Source: Myxococcales bacterium
GTDB taxonomy: Bacteria; Myxococcota_A; Bradymonadia; UBA7976; UBA1532
DNA: 41,595 nucleotides
Assembly: GCA_947488215.1 (NCBI GenBank)
Contig: CANLBD010000003.1
Location: 1 to 41,595, forward strand
Reading direction: 5' to 3'
Shown here: one piece after another, positions 1 through 9,636 of the stretch
Layout: the number at the start of each line of letters is the position of its first letter
Numbering within the stretch: the first letter of the stretch is position 1
Made by a program: the position numbers and the translations under genes
The notes under the pieces: generated by a model
What the model was told of the DNA's origin: nothing
What the model saw: only the letters and a program-made list of their open reading frames with translations
Databases searched by the model: none

Positions 1-2
1 CC

Positions 3-1010
3 GTCTACGACGGCGGCAGCGGGCGCCTGCTCGGCGAGGCCGTGCTGGCGATCCCGAAGGGCAAGTTCACGCCTAAGCTCTACACGAGCGCGGCGAAGGC
101 GATTGAGCCGTACTTGCGGCAGGGCTCGTTCCGGTCGGCGCCGCTTGAGCCCGAGGCCGAGCCGGTGGTTGTGGCCCCGGTGATGGCGGACGCGGATTCG
201 GGCGACGCCGCCAGCGATGAAGCGGACGACGAGGTCCGGCCCCGCGGGCGCAAGCGGCTGCCGCCGATCGTGCGGGTGCGGGGAGGTTTCGTGACGGAAA
301 GTCGGAGTTTCAACTACCGCACGGAGAAGGAGTCTCTCGTTTTTCTTGAGAAGGGCATCAGGTACGACTCCTACTTGTTGCAGACCCCCGGCTTCTCGCT
401 AGACGCCGAGGTCTACCCGCTGGCGGCTGCGCTCAAGGGTCCGGTCACAGGCTTCGGCATCACAGGCAGCTTCGACAAGGTCTTCTTGGAGACGAAGCAG
501 CAGGTCAAGAACGAAGACGGCTCGACCGTCACCCAGAGCCTCGAGACCCGACAGAGCGCGGCCCGAGTGGGCCTGCGCTTCCGCTACGGCTTCGAGGAGC
601 ATGAGCTGTCGCCCGAGGTCACAGCAGACGTTGGGATGGGCTGGCGTGTCTTTGAGCTGGGCCAGAACGACGAGTACCGCGGCACGAACTACCGCTACTG
701 GGTCTTGGGCGTGGGCGGCGCCGTGCCGCTGACGACGCCGCTGGCCATCCTGGAGGCGAAGTTCAACTACGCGCCGACGGCCGATCTGGCCGAGTCAACG
801 CGCGAGCTTGCGGCAAAGGCGGACGTCATCGGCTTCGGATTCACCGCGGGCATGACCTCACGTTTTGCGCCCGGTTGGTCGGCGTCGCTGCTCTACGACT
901 GGCAGATGTTCACGCTCGACCTCGACGGCGAAGGCCGAGGTGGCCGCGTCGGCCGAGCCGCCGAAGATGTCTACCAAGGCCTGCGCCTCGTCGCGGGTTG
1001 GGAGTACTGA
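3..1010 (+). CDS. Hypothetical secreted/outer-membrane beta-barrel-like protein (5' partial, runs in from upstream)
   Basis: The frame is open from base 3 (VYDGGSGRLLGEAVLAIPKGKF...). The C-terminal half has alternating aromatic strands and ends in LRLVAGWEY*, like an OM barrel C-terminus. Confidence 0.6.
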   Translation, partial: VYDGGSGRLLGEAVLAIPKGKFTPKLYTSAAKAIEPYLRQGSFRSAPLEPEAEPVVVAPVMADADSGDAASDEADDEVRPRGRKRLPPIVRVRGGFVTESRSFNYRTEKESLVFLEKGIRYDSYLLQTPGFSLDAEVYPLAAALKGPVTGFGITGSFDKVFLETKQQVKNEDGSTVTQSLETRQSAARVGLRFRYGFEEHELSPEVTADVGMGWRVFELGQNDEYRGTNYRYWVLGVGGAVPLTTPLAILEAKFNYAPTADLAESTRELAAKADVIGFGFTAGMTSRFAPGWSASLLYDWQMFTLDLDGEGRGGRVGRAAEDVYQGLRLVAGWEY

Positions 1011-1011
1011 G

Positions 1012-1605
1012 GTGAGCCTGGACGCGCAGCTTGACGCGCTCGTCAACGAGGTCGGCGCGGCGCAGGTCGAGCGCCTTCGACGCGCCCCCCAAGGCTTGGG
1101 TGACTTGGACGTGGCGCTCGCCGCGCTCACCGGCGCGCCGCTACCCGAGCTCTTTCAGGCGCGGACGCCGGAGCCCGTGAACGCGCCCGAGCCCACGCCT
1201 GCGCCTGAGCCCGAGCTCGAGCTCGAAGCCACGCCGGTGCCTGCGATACCGCTCGACGCCGACCTCAGCCCGCTGCGCGACGAGAGCGTCGCTACGGAGC
1301 ACGGCATCGAGCAGGAGGTCGACGACGACTACATCGAGGCCGCCGCAGACGCCGGCGGGCCAGCGCCGATCGACTTCGACATCGTCGACGAGGAGGACGC
1401 CCCCCTCGACGAGGACGCGACCGTGGAGGCGGACCTGCGGCGCTACTTCGCGAGCGACGAGGACCGCGACCGCGCGCTCCTCGCCGCGCCCCCTGCCCCG
1501 CCCCCTGCGGAGCGCAAGCCCGCCGAGGTCGACCCCGAGGCGACGCCGTCTCCGAAGCGCGACAGCAGCCTGCTCACGAGCGTGAAGAAGCTCTTCCGCA
1601 AGTGA
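1012..1605 (+). CDS. Hypothetical acidic Ala/Pro/Glu-rich protein
   Basis: GTG start 1 nt after the upstream TGA (TGAGGTG). In frame with the 865..1605 ORF. The C-terminus is basic and amphipathic (SLLTSVKKLFRK). Confidence 0.6.
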   Translation: MSLDAQLDALVNEVGAAQVERLRRAPQGLGDLDVALAALTGAPLPELFQARTPEPVNAPEPTPAPEPELELEATPVPAIPLDADLSPLRDESVATEHGIEQEVDDDYIEAAADAGGPAPIDFDIVDEEDAPLDEDATVEADLRRYFASDEDRDRALLAAPPAPPPAERKPAEVDPEATPSPKRDSSLLTSVKKLFRK

Positions 1606-1618
1606 GCGAGGTGCCGCG

Positions 1619-2950
1619 TCAGCAGACGCGGTAAGGCGCCAAAAACGCGCCGACATCCCCGTTCCAAGCGCGCCGCATTCGGTCCGCGGGGCACTCGCCC
1701 GCGCTCAGGTCACGGGACAAGACATCGAGCAGCGGCGTCGCGCCGGGCTCCCAGCGCCCCAAGCCCCCCTCGACGAGCGGCAGGACGCGCGCCCACCAGT
1801 CCGCGAGGCTGCGGCCTGCGAGGGTCGCGCTGAGGCCGTCAACCACGACCTGGTCACGGGCTGAGCGCCAGGCATCGGGCCCGACGTCGGCGAAGAGCTC
1901 GAAGAACGCATCGAGCGTCTGCGCGTCGTACAGCGCGCCCACATGCAAGGCCGAGAGCGCCAAGATGTGGTCGCGGTCCCCCATATCCGCCGCCCGCACC
2001 TCAAGGTGCTGCTTGAGGCGCACGTCGGGGAAGAGGGTCGACAGATGCAGGGCGAAGTCGCCCATGTTTGGGCGATGACCGCCGAAGCCCTCGGCCATGA
2101 AGCGTCGAAACGGCAGGCCATCGCAGCGGATGTAGCCGGCGTCGCGGTGAATGAAGAACATCGGCGCGTCGAGCGCCCACGTCACGTAGTCCGAGAGGGT
2201 GGCGTCGCGCTTCAGGAGCGCGTCCGGCAGCACGCAGCGCGCGCGGTCGACGTCGTCCCAAATCCGCATGCGAAACGACCGCTCTGGCACCAAGTGGCCG
2301 TGCCGCACGGTCGACGCGGCCCACAGGGCGACGACGAGCGGCTGCAGCATGAGCGCGACGCGGAACTTACGCATGGCGTCGTCGGCGTCCGCGTAGTCCA
2401 GGTTAGCCTGCACTGTGCAGGTCAGGTGCATCATGTCGAGGCCGGTCGTGCCGACCGTGGGCAGGTACTGCCGCATGATGCCGTAGCGGGCCTTGGGCAT
2501 GCGGGGCATGTCCTCGGCGCGCGCCGTAGGCGCCATGCCCAGGCCGTACCACTCCAGACCGAGCGGCGCGCTGAAGCGCCGCAGCTCCTCGAAGTGCGCG
2601 TCCGTCTCGCGCACGAGCTCGGCGAGCGTGCGCAGCGGGGCGCCCGACAGCTCGAGCTGACCACCCGGCTCGAGCGTGATCGTGGCGCGGTCGCGCTTAA
2701 GCGCAATGATGTCGGCGCCCTCGTAAGTCGGCGCCCAGCCCGCATCGCGCGCGAGCGCCTCGAGCAGCGCGCCGATGCCCCGCGGCCCCTCCCAGGTCGG
2801 GTGCCGCGCGAGGTCCGGCCACCAACCGAGCTTCTCATGCTCGGTGCCGCAGACCCACCGCTCGGGCGGTCGTCCCCCAGCGGCCATCCACGCGACGAGC
2901 TCGTCCTCGTGGGAGAGCGGCGTGGCGTCGTCAAAGGTCTGCGAGCTCAT
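1619..2950 (-). CDS. gshA: Glutamate--cysteine ligase, GCS2 (plant/proteobacterial) type
   Basis: MSSQTFDDATPLSHEDELVAWMAAGGRPPERWVCGTEHEKLGW... with typical motifs EHEK, LEPGGQLELSGAP and MMHLTCTVQANLDY. Confidence 0.9.
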   Translation of the reverse strand: MSSQTFDDATPLSHEDELVAWMAAGGRPPERWVCGTEHEKLGWWPDLARHPTWEGPRGIGALLEALARDAGWAPTYEGADIIALKRDRATITLEPGGQLELSGAPLRTLAELVRETDAHFEELRRFSAPLGLEWYGLGMAPTARAEDMPRMPKARYGIMRQYLPTVGTTGLDMMHLTCTVQANLDYADADDAMRKFRVALMLQPLVVALWAASTVRHGHLVPERSFRMRIWDDVDRARCVLPDALLKRDATLSDYVTWALDAPMFFIHRDAGYIRCDGLPFRRFMAEGFGGHRPNMGDFALHLSTLFPDVRLKQHLEVRAADMGDRDHILALSALHVGALYDAQTLDAFFELFADVGPDAWRSARDQVVVDGLSATLAGRSLADWWARVLPLVEGGLGRWEPGATPLLDVLSRDLSAGECPADRMRRAWNGDVGAFLAPYRVC

Positions 2951-3042
2951 GGGGACTCCGGTCTGGGTATGGGCGCTTGCGGGCGGGGCTGGAGTTTGCT
3001 ACAAGGCCGCCGCCTTTTCACCCCACACGTGCAGGGGAGTGG

Positions 3043-3074
3043 CGCCGGGGCGTCTCACCGCGAGTGAGCCGGCG
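3043..3074 (+). promoter_or_regulatory. Candidate rpsB leader hairpin
   Basis: CGCCGG-[GGCGT bulge]-CTCAC-CGCGA-GTGAG-CCGGCG: two stacked perfect stems (6 bp + 5 bp) about 50 nt upstream of the rpsB start. Confidence 0.45.
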
Positions 3075-3124
3075 ACCACGACGATCCGCACGGAGGCCAC
3101 AACGCGACAGAGGAGTTAGATAAG

Positions 3125-3973
3125 ATGGCGATTCTTTCGATGCGAGAGCTGCTTGAGGCGGGCGTTCACTTCGGCCACCAGACGACCCGGTGGAACCCCC
3201 GGATGAAGCCGTACATCTACGGCGCCCGAAACGGCATCTACATCATGGACCTGCAGAAGACGGTCCCGATGTTCGACGCCGCCTACAACTACGTCAGCAG
3301 CGTCGTGGCGCGCGGCGAGTCGGTGCTCTTCGTGGGCACCAAGAAGCAGGCGCAGGACGTGATCAAGGCTCAGGCCGAGCGCTGCGGCATGTTCTCGGTC
3401 ACGAACCGCTGGCTCGGCGGCACGCTGACCAACTTCTCGACCGTGAAGCAGTCGGTCGCCAAGCTCCGCGCCCTCGAGAAGATGAGCTCGGACGGCACCT
3501 TCGACCGCATCACGAAGAAGGAGGCCATGAACCGCAGCCGTGAGCGCGACAAGCTCGAGATCAACCTCGGCGGTCTGAAGAGCATGGACCACCTGCCCGG
3601 CGCGGTGTTCATCATCGACACGCTCAAGGAGCACATCGCGGTCTCCGAGGCGCGCAAGCTCGGCATCAAGGTCATCGCGGTCGTGGACACCAACAGCGAC
3701 CCCGAGGGCATCGACTTCCCGATCCCCGGCAACGACGACGCGCTCCGCTCGATCGAGATCTTCACGAGCAAGATCGCGGACGCCGTCATCGAGGGCAAGA
3801 TGCGCAACAAGGAGCGCTTCACGGGCGGCGGCGACATCGGCGACCTGGGCGCGGCGATGATGGGCCAAGCCCGCGACGGCGGCCCCGAGGTCGAGCTCAA
3901 GCCCCGTGGCATGGACCTCGGCACGCCGGACGCGTCCGCCTCGCCCACCGAGCCGGTGGACGCGGGCGCCTGA
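3125..3973 (+). CDS. rpsB: 30S ribosomal protein S2
   Basis: [56 protein letters not shown]; ribosome-binding site GAGGAG upstream; followed by tsf. Confidence 0.98.
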   Translation: MAILSMRELLEAGVHFGHQTTRWNPRMKPYIYGARNGIYIMDLQKTVPMFDAAYNYVSSVVARGESVLFVGTKKQAQDVIKAQAERCGMFSVTNRWLGGTLTNFSTVKQSVAKLRALEKMSSDGTFDRITKKEAMNRSRERDKLEINLGGLKSMDHLPGAVFIIDTLKEHIAVSEARKLGIKVIAVVDTNSDPEGIDFPIPGNDDALRSIEIFTSKIADAVIEGKMRNKERFTGGGDIGDLGAAMMGQARDGGPEVELKPRGMDLGTPDASASPTEPVDAGA

Positions 3974-4017
3974 GCCCCTTCGACTTCAGAACCCTGAGCT
4001 GAGAGGAAGAACGAACG

Positions 4018-4674
4018 ATGGCGATTTCCGCTGCGGACGTGAAGGCCCTGCGTGACAAGACGAACGCGGGCATGTCGGATTGCAAGAAGGCCCTCGAAGA
4101 GGCGGGCGGCGACCAGGACAAGGCCGCTGAGATCCTCATGAAGAAGGGCATCGTCAAGGCCGCCGAGCGCGCTGGTCGCGTGGCGACCGAGGGCGCGGTG
4201 GGCAGCTACGTGCACAGCGGCCGCATCGGCGTGCTCGTCGAGGTCAACTGTGAGACGGACTTCGTCTCGCGGATGGACGAGTTCAAGGCGCTCGTGAAGG
4301 ACATCGCGATGCACATCGCGGCCGCGGACCCCCGCCCTCGCTACATCGAGGAGTCGGAGATCCCCGCCGACGAGATCGCGAAGCAGACCGAGATCTTCAT
4401 GGCGACCCCGGATGTGCAGGGCAAGCCCGAGGCGATCCGCGGCAAGATCGTGGACGGCAAGATCGCGAAGTGGAAGCGCGAGCAGTGCCTGCTCGACCAG
4501 CCCTTCATCAAGGACCCCGAGGTCACGGTCAGCCAGTACTTGGTCAAGACCGTCGCGGCCACGATCAAGGAGAACGTCAAGATCCGTCGCTTCGCCCGCT
4601 TCGAGATGGGCGAGGGCCTCGAGAAGAAGACGTCGGACTTCGCGGCCGAGGTCGCTGCGGCGGTCGGCGGCTGA
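4018..4674 (+). CDS. tsf: Translation elongation factor Ts
   Basis: AADVKALRDKTNAGMSDCKKALEEAGGD...; VEVNCETDFV. Confidence 0.98.
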   Translation: MAISAADVKALRDKTNAGMSDCKKALEEAGGDQDKAAEILMKKGIVKAAERAGRVATEGAVGSYVHSGRIGVLVEVNCETDFVSRMDEFKALVKDIAMHIAAADPRPRYIEESEIPADEIAKQTEIFMATPDVQGKPEAIRGKIVDGKIAKWKREQCLLDQPFIKDPEVTVSQYLVKTVAATIKENVKIRRFARFEMGEGLEKKTSDFAAEVAAAVGG

Positions 4675-4683
4675 AAGCACACC

Positions 4684-5391
4684 ATGAGCGCGCTCGCACG
4701 AGTCCTTCTCAAGATCTCTGGCGAGGCGCTCATGGGCGACGGCCAGTACGGCATCTCGCCCGATTTCATCGAGCGCATCGCGGGTGAAATCCGCGAGGTG
4801 CACGCGACTGGCTGCCAGCTCGCCCTCGTCATCGGGGGCGGCAACATCTTTCGTGGCGTGGCGGGCTCAGCCCGTGGCATGGACCGCGTGAGCGCGGACT
4901 ACATGGGCATGCTCGCCACGACCATCAACGCGCTCGCGATGCAGGACGCGCTGGAGAAGCAGGGCCTGAAGACGCGGGTGCTCAGCGGCCTCGAGATGCC
5001 CAAGGTCGCGGAGCCGTTCATTCGGCGGCGCGCCATTCGGCACCTCGAGAAGGACCGTGTCGTTGTGTTCGCGGCGGGCACCGGCAACCCATACTTCACC
5101 ACGGACACCGCCGCGGCGCTCCGGGCGATGGAGATCGGCGCCAACTGCATCCTCAAAGCGACGAAGGTCGACGGCATCTACGACGACGACCCGCGCCAGA
5201 ACCCGCACGCCACGCGCTTCGACGCCATCGGCTACAACGAAGTGCTCGCGCGCGAGCTCAAGGTCATGGACGCCACGGCGGTCAGCCTGTGCCGAGAGCA
5301 CAAGCTGCCGATCATCGTCTTCGACCTCTACAAGTACGGGAACATCGCCCGCGTCGTTCTGGGCGAGCCGGTCGGCACGCGCATCTCTTGA
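4684..5391 (+). CDS. pyrH: UMP kinase
   Basis: [18 protein letters not shown]...; [42 protein letters not shown]. Confidence 0.98.
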   Translation: MSALARVLLKISGEALMGDGQYGISPDFIERIAGEIREVHATGCQLALVIGGGNIFRGVAGSARGMDRVSADYMGMLATTINALAMQDALEKQGLKTRVLSGLEMPKVAEPFIRRRAIRHLEKDRVVVFAAGTGNPYFTTDTAAALRAMEIGANCILKATKVDGIYDDDPRQNPHATRFDAIGYNEVLARELKVMDATAVSLCREHKLPIIVFDLYKYGNIARVVLGEPVGTRIS

Positions 5392-5458
5392 TTCGCCCGC
5401 GTGTGTGCTATCGTCCCACGTGCCAATCAAACGTGTGTGAGACGGAGTTGCAGGCGTC

Positions 5459-6016
5459 ATGGTGAACGACCAGATCAATGAGCTGAAGTCCGGCTTCGAG
5501 AAGACCTACGAGTCGCTCAAGAAGGACCTCGCCCGCGTCCGTACGGGCCGCGCGAGCGCGAACCTGCTCGACGTGGTGCGCGTGAACTACTACGGCCAGC
5601 CGACGCCCGTGTCGCAGGTCGCGAACGTCCAGGTCCCCGAGGCGCGCCTCATTACGATCAAGCCGTGGGAGCCGGGCATCCTCAAGGAGATCGAGCGCGC
5701 GATCCTGCAGTCCGATCTGGGCCTCACGCCCTCGAATGACGGCCAGATCATTCGCCTGTCGATCCCCCCGCTCACCGAGGAGCGCCGCAAGGACCTCGTC
5801 AAGCAGGTCAAGCGCCTCGGCGAGGACAGCAAGGTCGCGCTGCGTAACCACCGCCGCGACGTCAACGCCGCGGTCAAGAAGATCACGGACGACGGCAAGA
5901 TCTCCGAGGACGAGGGCGAGCGCGCGCTCAAGAAGGTCCAGGACGAGACAGACGCCGCCGTGAAGAAGGTGGACGAGATGCTCGCCGCCAAAGAAAAGGA
6001 ACTGATGGAGGTCTGA
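5459..6016 (+). CDS. frr: Ribosome recycling factor
   Basis: ARVRTGRASANLLDVVRVNYYGQPTPVSQVANV; synteny rpsB-tsf-pyrH-frr. Confidence 0.98.
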   Translation: MVNDQINELKSGFEKTYESLKKDLARVRTGRASANLLDVVRVNYYGQPTPVSQVANVQVPEARLITIKPWEPGILKEIERAILQSDLGLTPSNDGQIIRLSIPPLTEERRKDLVKQVKRLGEDSKVALRNHRRDVNAAVKKITDDGKISEDEGERALKKVQDETDAAVKKVDEMLAAKEKELMEV

Positions 6017-6028
6017 GACCGCCGTCGC

Positions 6029-7387
6029 TCAGTAGCTGTAGGTGTAGCGCCCCATGAGGGTGTGAATCCACAGCGCCTCGTCATTTCGCGCGTCGACGAG
6101 CTCGGTCTCCAAGACCGCGTCGTAGTCGGCGCCCACGCGGTGCGCGCGGCTCGGTCGCCAGTCGGCCCCGCCGCCCACGAGCCAGACCGACTGTGACTCG
6201 TCAAAGAGGCGGCCGCGGTCCGTCTCGCGGCCCACCGTGCGGCCATTGAACCACGTCGCGCGCCCGTTGACGGCAACCTCCCCCGTCACGTCGTAGTCGG
6301 CGGTGACCGCGGCGAGCCACGTATCGGACTCGAAGCCGTTGTGAAACTGGGCCTGAAGATCGACATCGAGCCCGACGACGAAGGCGTCCGACTGCCGAAC
6401 GCCGATGGTCGAGAGCCACGCAGTGCGGCCGTCCTGCGAGCGGTGCTTCCACTCAAGGCTCTGGTACTCGCGCAGGTCGTCGGGCAGGCGAAATGTGACC
6501 GTCAGGCGCGCGCGCTCGTAGACGAGGTCGAGCACTTCGTCGCCAATGAGCAGCGCCTGGTTGGGCTCAACGACGTTTCGATACACCGAGGCGTCGCGGT
6601 ACTGCTCGATGGCGTAGCGGCTCAGGTTCAGGGTCAGCTTCACATCGTCGATCGGCGCATAGTCGGCCGTCACGAGTGCGGTCGTGAGCGTGGGCGTGTC
6701 CACGAAGTCGGCGACGAGGTAGGTCGCGAAGAAGAGGCCATCCGCCGCGCGCCAGTGTGTGCGCCCAAACACAAAGTGCCGGTCGAGCGCGCCGTCGCCG
6801 AGGACAGCGTTCCACGCCAGCGCCGCTTCGAGCGCGCCGCGGTGCAGGCCACCAAAGGCGCCCACGGCCTGCTTGTCAGCGCGAAAGGTCGCGTCGTAGG
6901 GGTCAGGCGAGGCGCCCGCGTAGACCCCCGTTTGCGCGCCGCGTTCCGCGGATTGCGGACCCAGATCGACCTCAACACGCGCGCCGTCGACCCACGCGTT
7001 CCCCGCCTGGTGCAAGAGCTGGCGGCCGACTGCGACCCGCACGCGCTCATTCGCCAGCGGCTGCATCAGCGCGAGGTCGCGCACCGTCTCCACGCGCGGC
7101 ACTTCGCCGAAGCGGCGCTCGCGGGCGTCCGTGAAATCGACGGTCAGCGTGGCGTCGAGCCACGCCGAGAGGCCGCCCGAGGTCAGGTCCTGAGCGCGTA
7201 CGTCCGCGTCGAGAAAGCTCAGGCCGACGTCTGGACCACCCGCCGAGTCGACGCTGTAGAGCCCCCGCAGGCGGAGCGCGCCGTCTACCCGCGGTGCGGC
7301 GTGGTCGGCGGGGTCCTCAGCCCCGCTCGCGAGGGGCGCGAGGCCGACGAGCAGCCCCGCCGTGAGCGCGGGCAGGTGACGCCTCAT
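6029..7387 (-). CDS. Outer-membrane beta-barrel (porin-like) protein in the multiheme cytochrome operon
   Basis: Signal peptide MRRHLPALTAGLLVGLAPLASGA. Many amphipathic strands, ending in MGRYTYSY* (aromatic OM beta-signal). Its ATG overlaps the upstream TGA (ATGA at 7384-7387). Confidence 0.75.
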   Translation of the reverse strand: MRRHLPALTAGLLVGLAPLASGAEDPADHAAPRVDGALRLRGLYSVDSAGGPDVGLSFLDADVRAQDLTSGGLSAWLDATLTVDFTDARERRFGEVPRVETVRDLALMQPLANERVRVAVGRQLLHQAGNAWVDGARVEVDLGPQSAERGAQTGVYAGASPDPYDATFRADKQAVGAFGGLHRGALEAALAWNAVLGDGALDRHFVFGRTHWRAADGLFFATYLVADFVDTPTLTTALVTADYAPIDDVKLTLNLSRYAIEQYRDASVYRNVVEPNQALLIGDEVLDLVYERARLTVTFRLPDDLREYQSLEWKHRSQDGRTAWLSTIGVRQSDAFVVGLDVDLQAQFHNGFESDTWLAAVTADYDVTGEVAVNGRATWFNGRTVGRETDRGRLFDESQSVWLVGGGADWRPSRAHRVGADYDAVLETELVDARNDEALWIHTLMGRYTYSY

Positions 7388-9633
7388 CGCGGCGCGCACG
7401 CAGGCACCCGGGCGTCCCCGCAGACAGCCCCCGGTCGCGCGGGGACGAAGCTGCGGGTGGTGTGGCAGTCTTCGCAGCTCGTCAGGCCGCCGGGGCAGCA
7501 CTGCGCGTGGTTTGGGGTGCGCGCCTTGTTGAAGGTGTCGGTGTGGCAGAACGCGCAGTCATTCGGTAGGCCGCCGAAGACGCGCCCCGGGTGGCACTCG
7601 CGGCACTCGACGAACCGGTGCGCGCCCGAGAGGCGAAAGCCGGTCTCATTGTGCAAGAAGCGCGCGGGCAGGAACGCCTCTTGGCCGTGGCAGTCATGAC
7701 ATGACGGCCCGAGGCTGCCAAAGTGCGGGTCGCGGTGGCAGCTCGCGCACTCCGGCCCTGTCCCCGCGAGTTGCTTGCGACGGTCGGGGCCGTGGCAGGT
7801 CTCACAGGGCACGCGGTCGTGCGCGCCCTCGAGTCGAAACGGCCCGAAGTCGTGGTTCTGGGCGGCGTTCCCGCGCCAGTCCTCGGTCGAGTGGCACTGC
7901 GCGCACTCGGGGCCACGTCGGCCGCCGTGCGCGTCCACATGACAGTCGCCGCAGTTCGTCGGCAGGCGGTACTCGTTGTCGATGTGGCACTTGTCGCACT
8001 GCACGTCGACGTGCTTGCCGAACAACGGCCATTGCGTCTGGCGAGCGTGGTCGAACGTCTCGACGCGATTCCACCCCTTGGGCTGGTGGCACTCGTCGCA
8101 AGGCCGGCTGAACTGCCCGACGTGAAAGTTCTGGTGGCAGTTGGCGCAGGCCGTGTCGATGGGCTTGTAGTGGCCGCCCTTGTGACACCCGACGCACTCG
8201 ACCTGCGCGTGGCGCCCGGCGAGGTCGAAGCGGGCGCGGGTGTGGTCGAACTCGGGGCGAATCTTGAAGTGGTCGAAGCCCTTGTGGCACGCATCGCAGG
8301 TCGTGTCCCCGAACTGCGGCCCGTGCACGTTCGCGTGGCATGACGCGCAGACGGGCTGGGTGTCATCGTCCGTCTCCGTGCCGTTCGGATGACACCGAAA
8401 GCAGGGCTGCTCGGCGTGCCGCGCGACGAGCGGAAAGCCCGTAACGCCGTGGTCAAAGCGTGTCTGCGACCATCCCTCGGGCGAGTGACACCCCTCGCAG
8501 GGCGCGCCCTTGAACGTGTCGCCGTGGGGGCTCTCCTGCGCGTGGCAGCTCGCGCAGTCCGTATCGACCGGCTTGTAGCGCCCCTGCGGGTGGCACGACC
8601 CACACTCGACCCGCTTATGACGCCCCTGCAGCGGGAAGCGGCTCATCGTGTTGTGGTTGAACTTGGAGCGGTCCTCGAACGATGTCTCCGTGTGGCAGCG
8701 ACCGCATGAGGTCGCGCCGAATTGACCGCGATGGTTGTCCTTGTGGCAGCTCGCGCACTCGCTCGAGCGCGGCCGCCAAGACTGCCAGTCATGGCAGCCA
8801 TCGCAGGTCTGCATGGCGTGCTTGCCGCGCAGAGGCCAGCCGACCTTGCTCGCGTGGTCGAAGCCGCTGACGCGCTCGAAGCCGGTCGAGACGTGACAGT
8901 CCGCGCAGCGCAGGCCCTTGAAGACCCCCGCGGGGTGCGGGTCACTGTGGCAGGTCTCACAGCCGTTGACCTCGATGGGGGCGAACCGCTTGAGGTCCGC
9001 GTGGCACTTCTCGCAGGCCACGGCCTCGTGCTTACCGGTCCGTGGGTAGCGCGTGTCCTTTTCGTGGTCGAAGCGTGGGTTGGGCAGTCGCTTGCGCCAG
9101 TCCGTCGTGACGTGACACCGATCGCACTCGTCGAGGGGCACGCGCCCCATCGGGCGCCCGTGGTAGTCCTCGTGACACGACTTACACTGCGGGCTGGTGC
9201 CCAGATAGCTGTCTCGTCCCGTCTCGGGGCGCTGTCCTTTGTGACAGTCACGACAGGCGGGGCCGATGTGTCCACCCTCGAGCGGCCAGCCGGTCTGCGC
9301 GTGGTCAAAGGTCCGCTTGTCGAGCGGCACGATGGAGCGGTCCCGTCCCAAGTGCTCGTGGTGACACGTATTGCAGGCCACCTGCGCGGCGACACGACCA
9401 TGGTAACCCTTGCCCTGCGAGATCCGCTGTCCGATGTCACGGTGACATCCGACGCACTTCTCGACGGGCACGCCGCTGAAGGCGACGTGGCACTGCTCAC
9501 AGCTCGCGGGGTTATCGAGGTGGGCGTGGGGCGCCGAGAGCGGCGGGGCGTCCGCCCATGCGGCCGACGGCCAGGACAGTGTCGCCCAGAATACGAGCAT
9601 CAGCGCGCAGAGCGCGTGCACGACGCGCCCCAC
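7384..9633 (-). CDS. Secreted 30-heme (CxxCH) multiheme c-type cytochrome
   Basis: N-terminal signal-like sequence (LCALMLVFWATLSWPSAAWA). 30 CxxCH motifs counted by hand in 749 aa. Recurrent FDH...WPLxGKH...CxxCH units. Confidence 0.95.
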   Translation of the reverse strand: MGRVVHALCALMLVFWATLSWPSAAWADAPPLSAPHAHLDNPASCEQCHVAFSGVPVEKCVGCHRDIGQRISQGKGYHGRVAAQVACNTCHHEHLGRDRSIVPLDKRTFDHAQTGWPLEGGHIGPACRDCHKGQRPETGRDSYLGTSPQCKSCHEDYHGRPMGRVPLDECDRCHVTTDWRKRLPNPRFDHEKDTRYPRTGKHEAVACEKCHADLKRFAPIEVNGCETCHSDPHPAGVFKGLRCADCHVSTGFERVSGFDHASKVGWPLRGKHAMQTCDGCHDWQSWRPRSSECASCHKDNHRGQFGATSCGRCHTETSFEDRSKFNHNTMSRFPLQGRHKRVECGSCHPQGRYKPVDTDCASCHAQESPHGDTFKGAPCEGCHSPEGWSQTRFDHGVTGFPLVARHAEQPCFRCHPNGTETDDDTQPVCASCHANVHGPQFGDTTCDACHKGFDHFKIRPEFDHTRARFDLAGRHAQVECVGCHKGGHYKPIDTACANCHQNFHVGQFSRPCDECHQPKGWNRVETFDHARQTQWPLFGKHVDVQCDKCHIDNEYRLPTNCGDCHVDAHGGRRGPECAQCHSTEDWRGNAAQNHDFGPFRLEGAHDRVPCETCHGPDRRKQLAGTGPECASCHRDPHFGSLGPSCHDCHGQEAFLPARFLHNETGFRLSGAHRFVECRECHPGRVFGGLPNDCAFCHTDTFNKARTPNHAQCCPGGLTSCEDCHTTRSFVPARPGAVCGDARVPACAPR
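7540..9309 (-). repeat. About nine tandem three-heme protein repeats within the cytochrome
   Basis: Recurring block F(D/N)Hxxxx(W/F)PLxG(K/R)HxxVxCxxCH...CASCHxxxHxGxF...CxxCH: FDHAQTGWPLEGGH, FDHEKDTRYPRTGKH, FDHASKVGWPLRGKH, FNHNTMSRFPLQGRH, FDHGVTGFPLVARH, FDHTRARFDLAGRH, FDHARQTQWPLFGKH, QNHDFGPFRLEGAH, FLHNETGFRLSGAH. Boundaries are approximate. Confidence 0.8.
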
Positions 9634-9636
9634 GCC

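Noticed and set aside
1943-3067. 374-aa plus-strand ORF antisense to gshA
   Set aside because: Shadow ORF; gshA motifs on the other strand are clear.
5388-5420. Promoter-like TTGATT...TATCGT upstream of frr
   Set aside because: Spacing is short (about 15 nt) and frr is probably co-transcribed with pyrH. Not supportable by eye.
6012-6033. CTGAG...CTCAG inverted repeat at the frr/porin convergent junction as a bidirectional terminator
   Set aside because: Only 5 bp stem with 10-nt loop and no T-runs.
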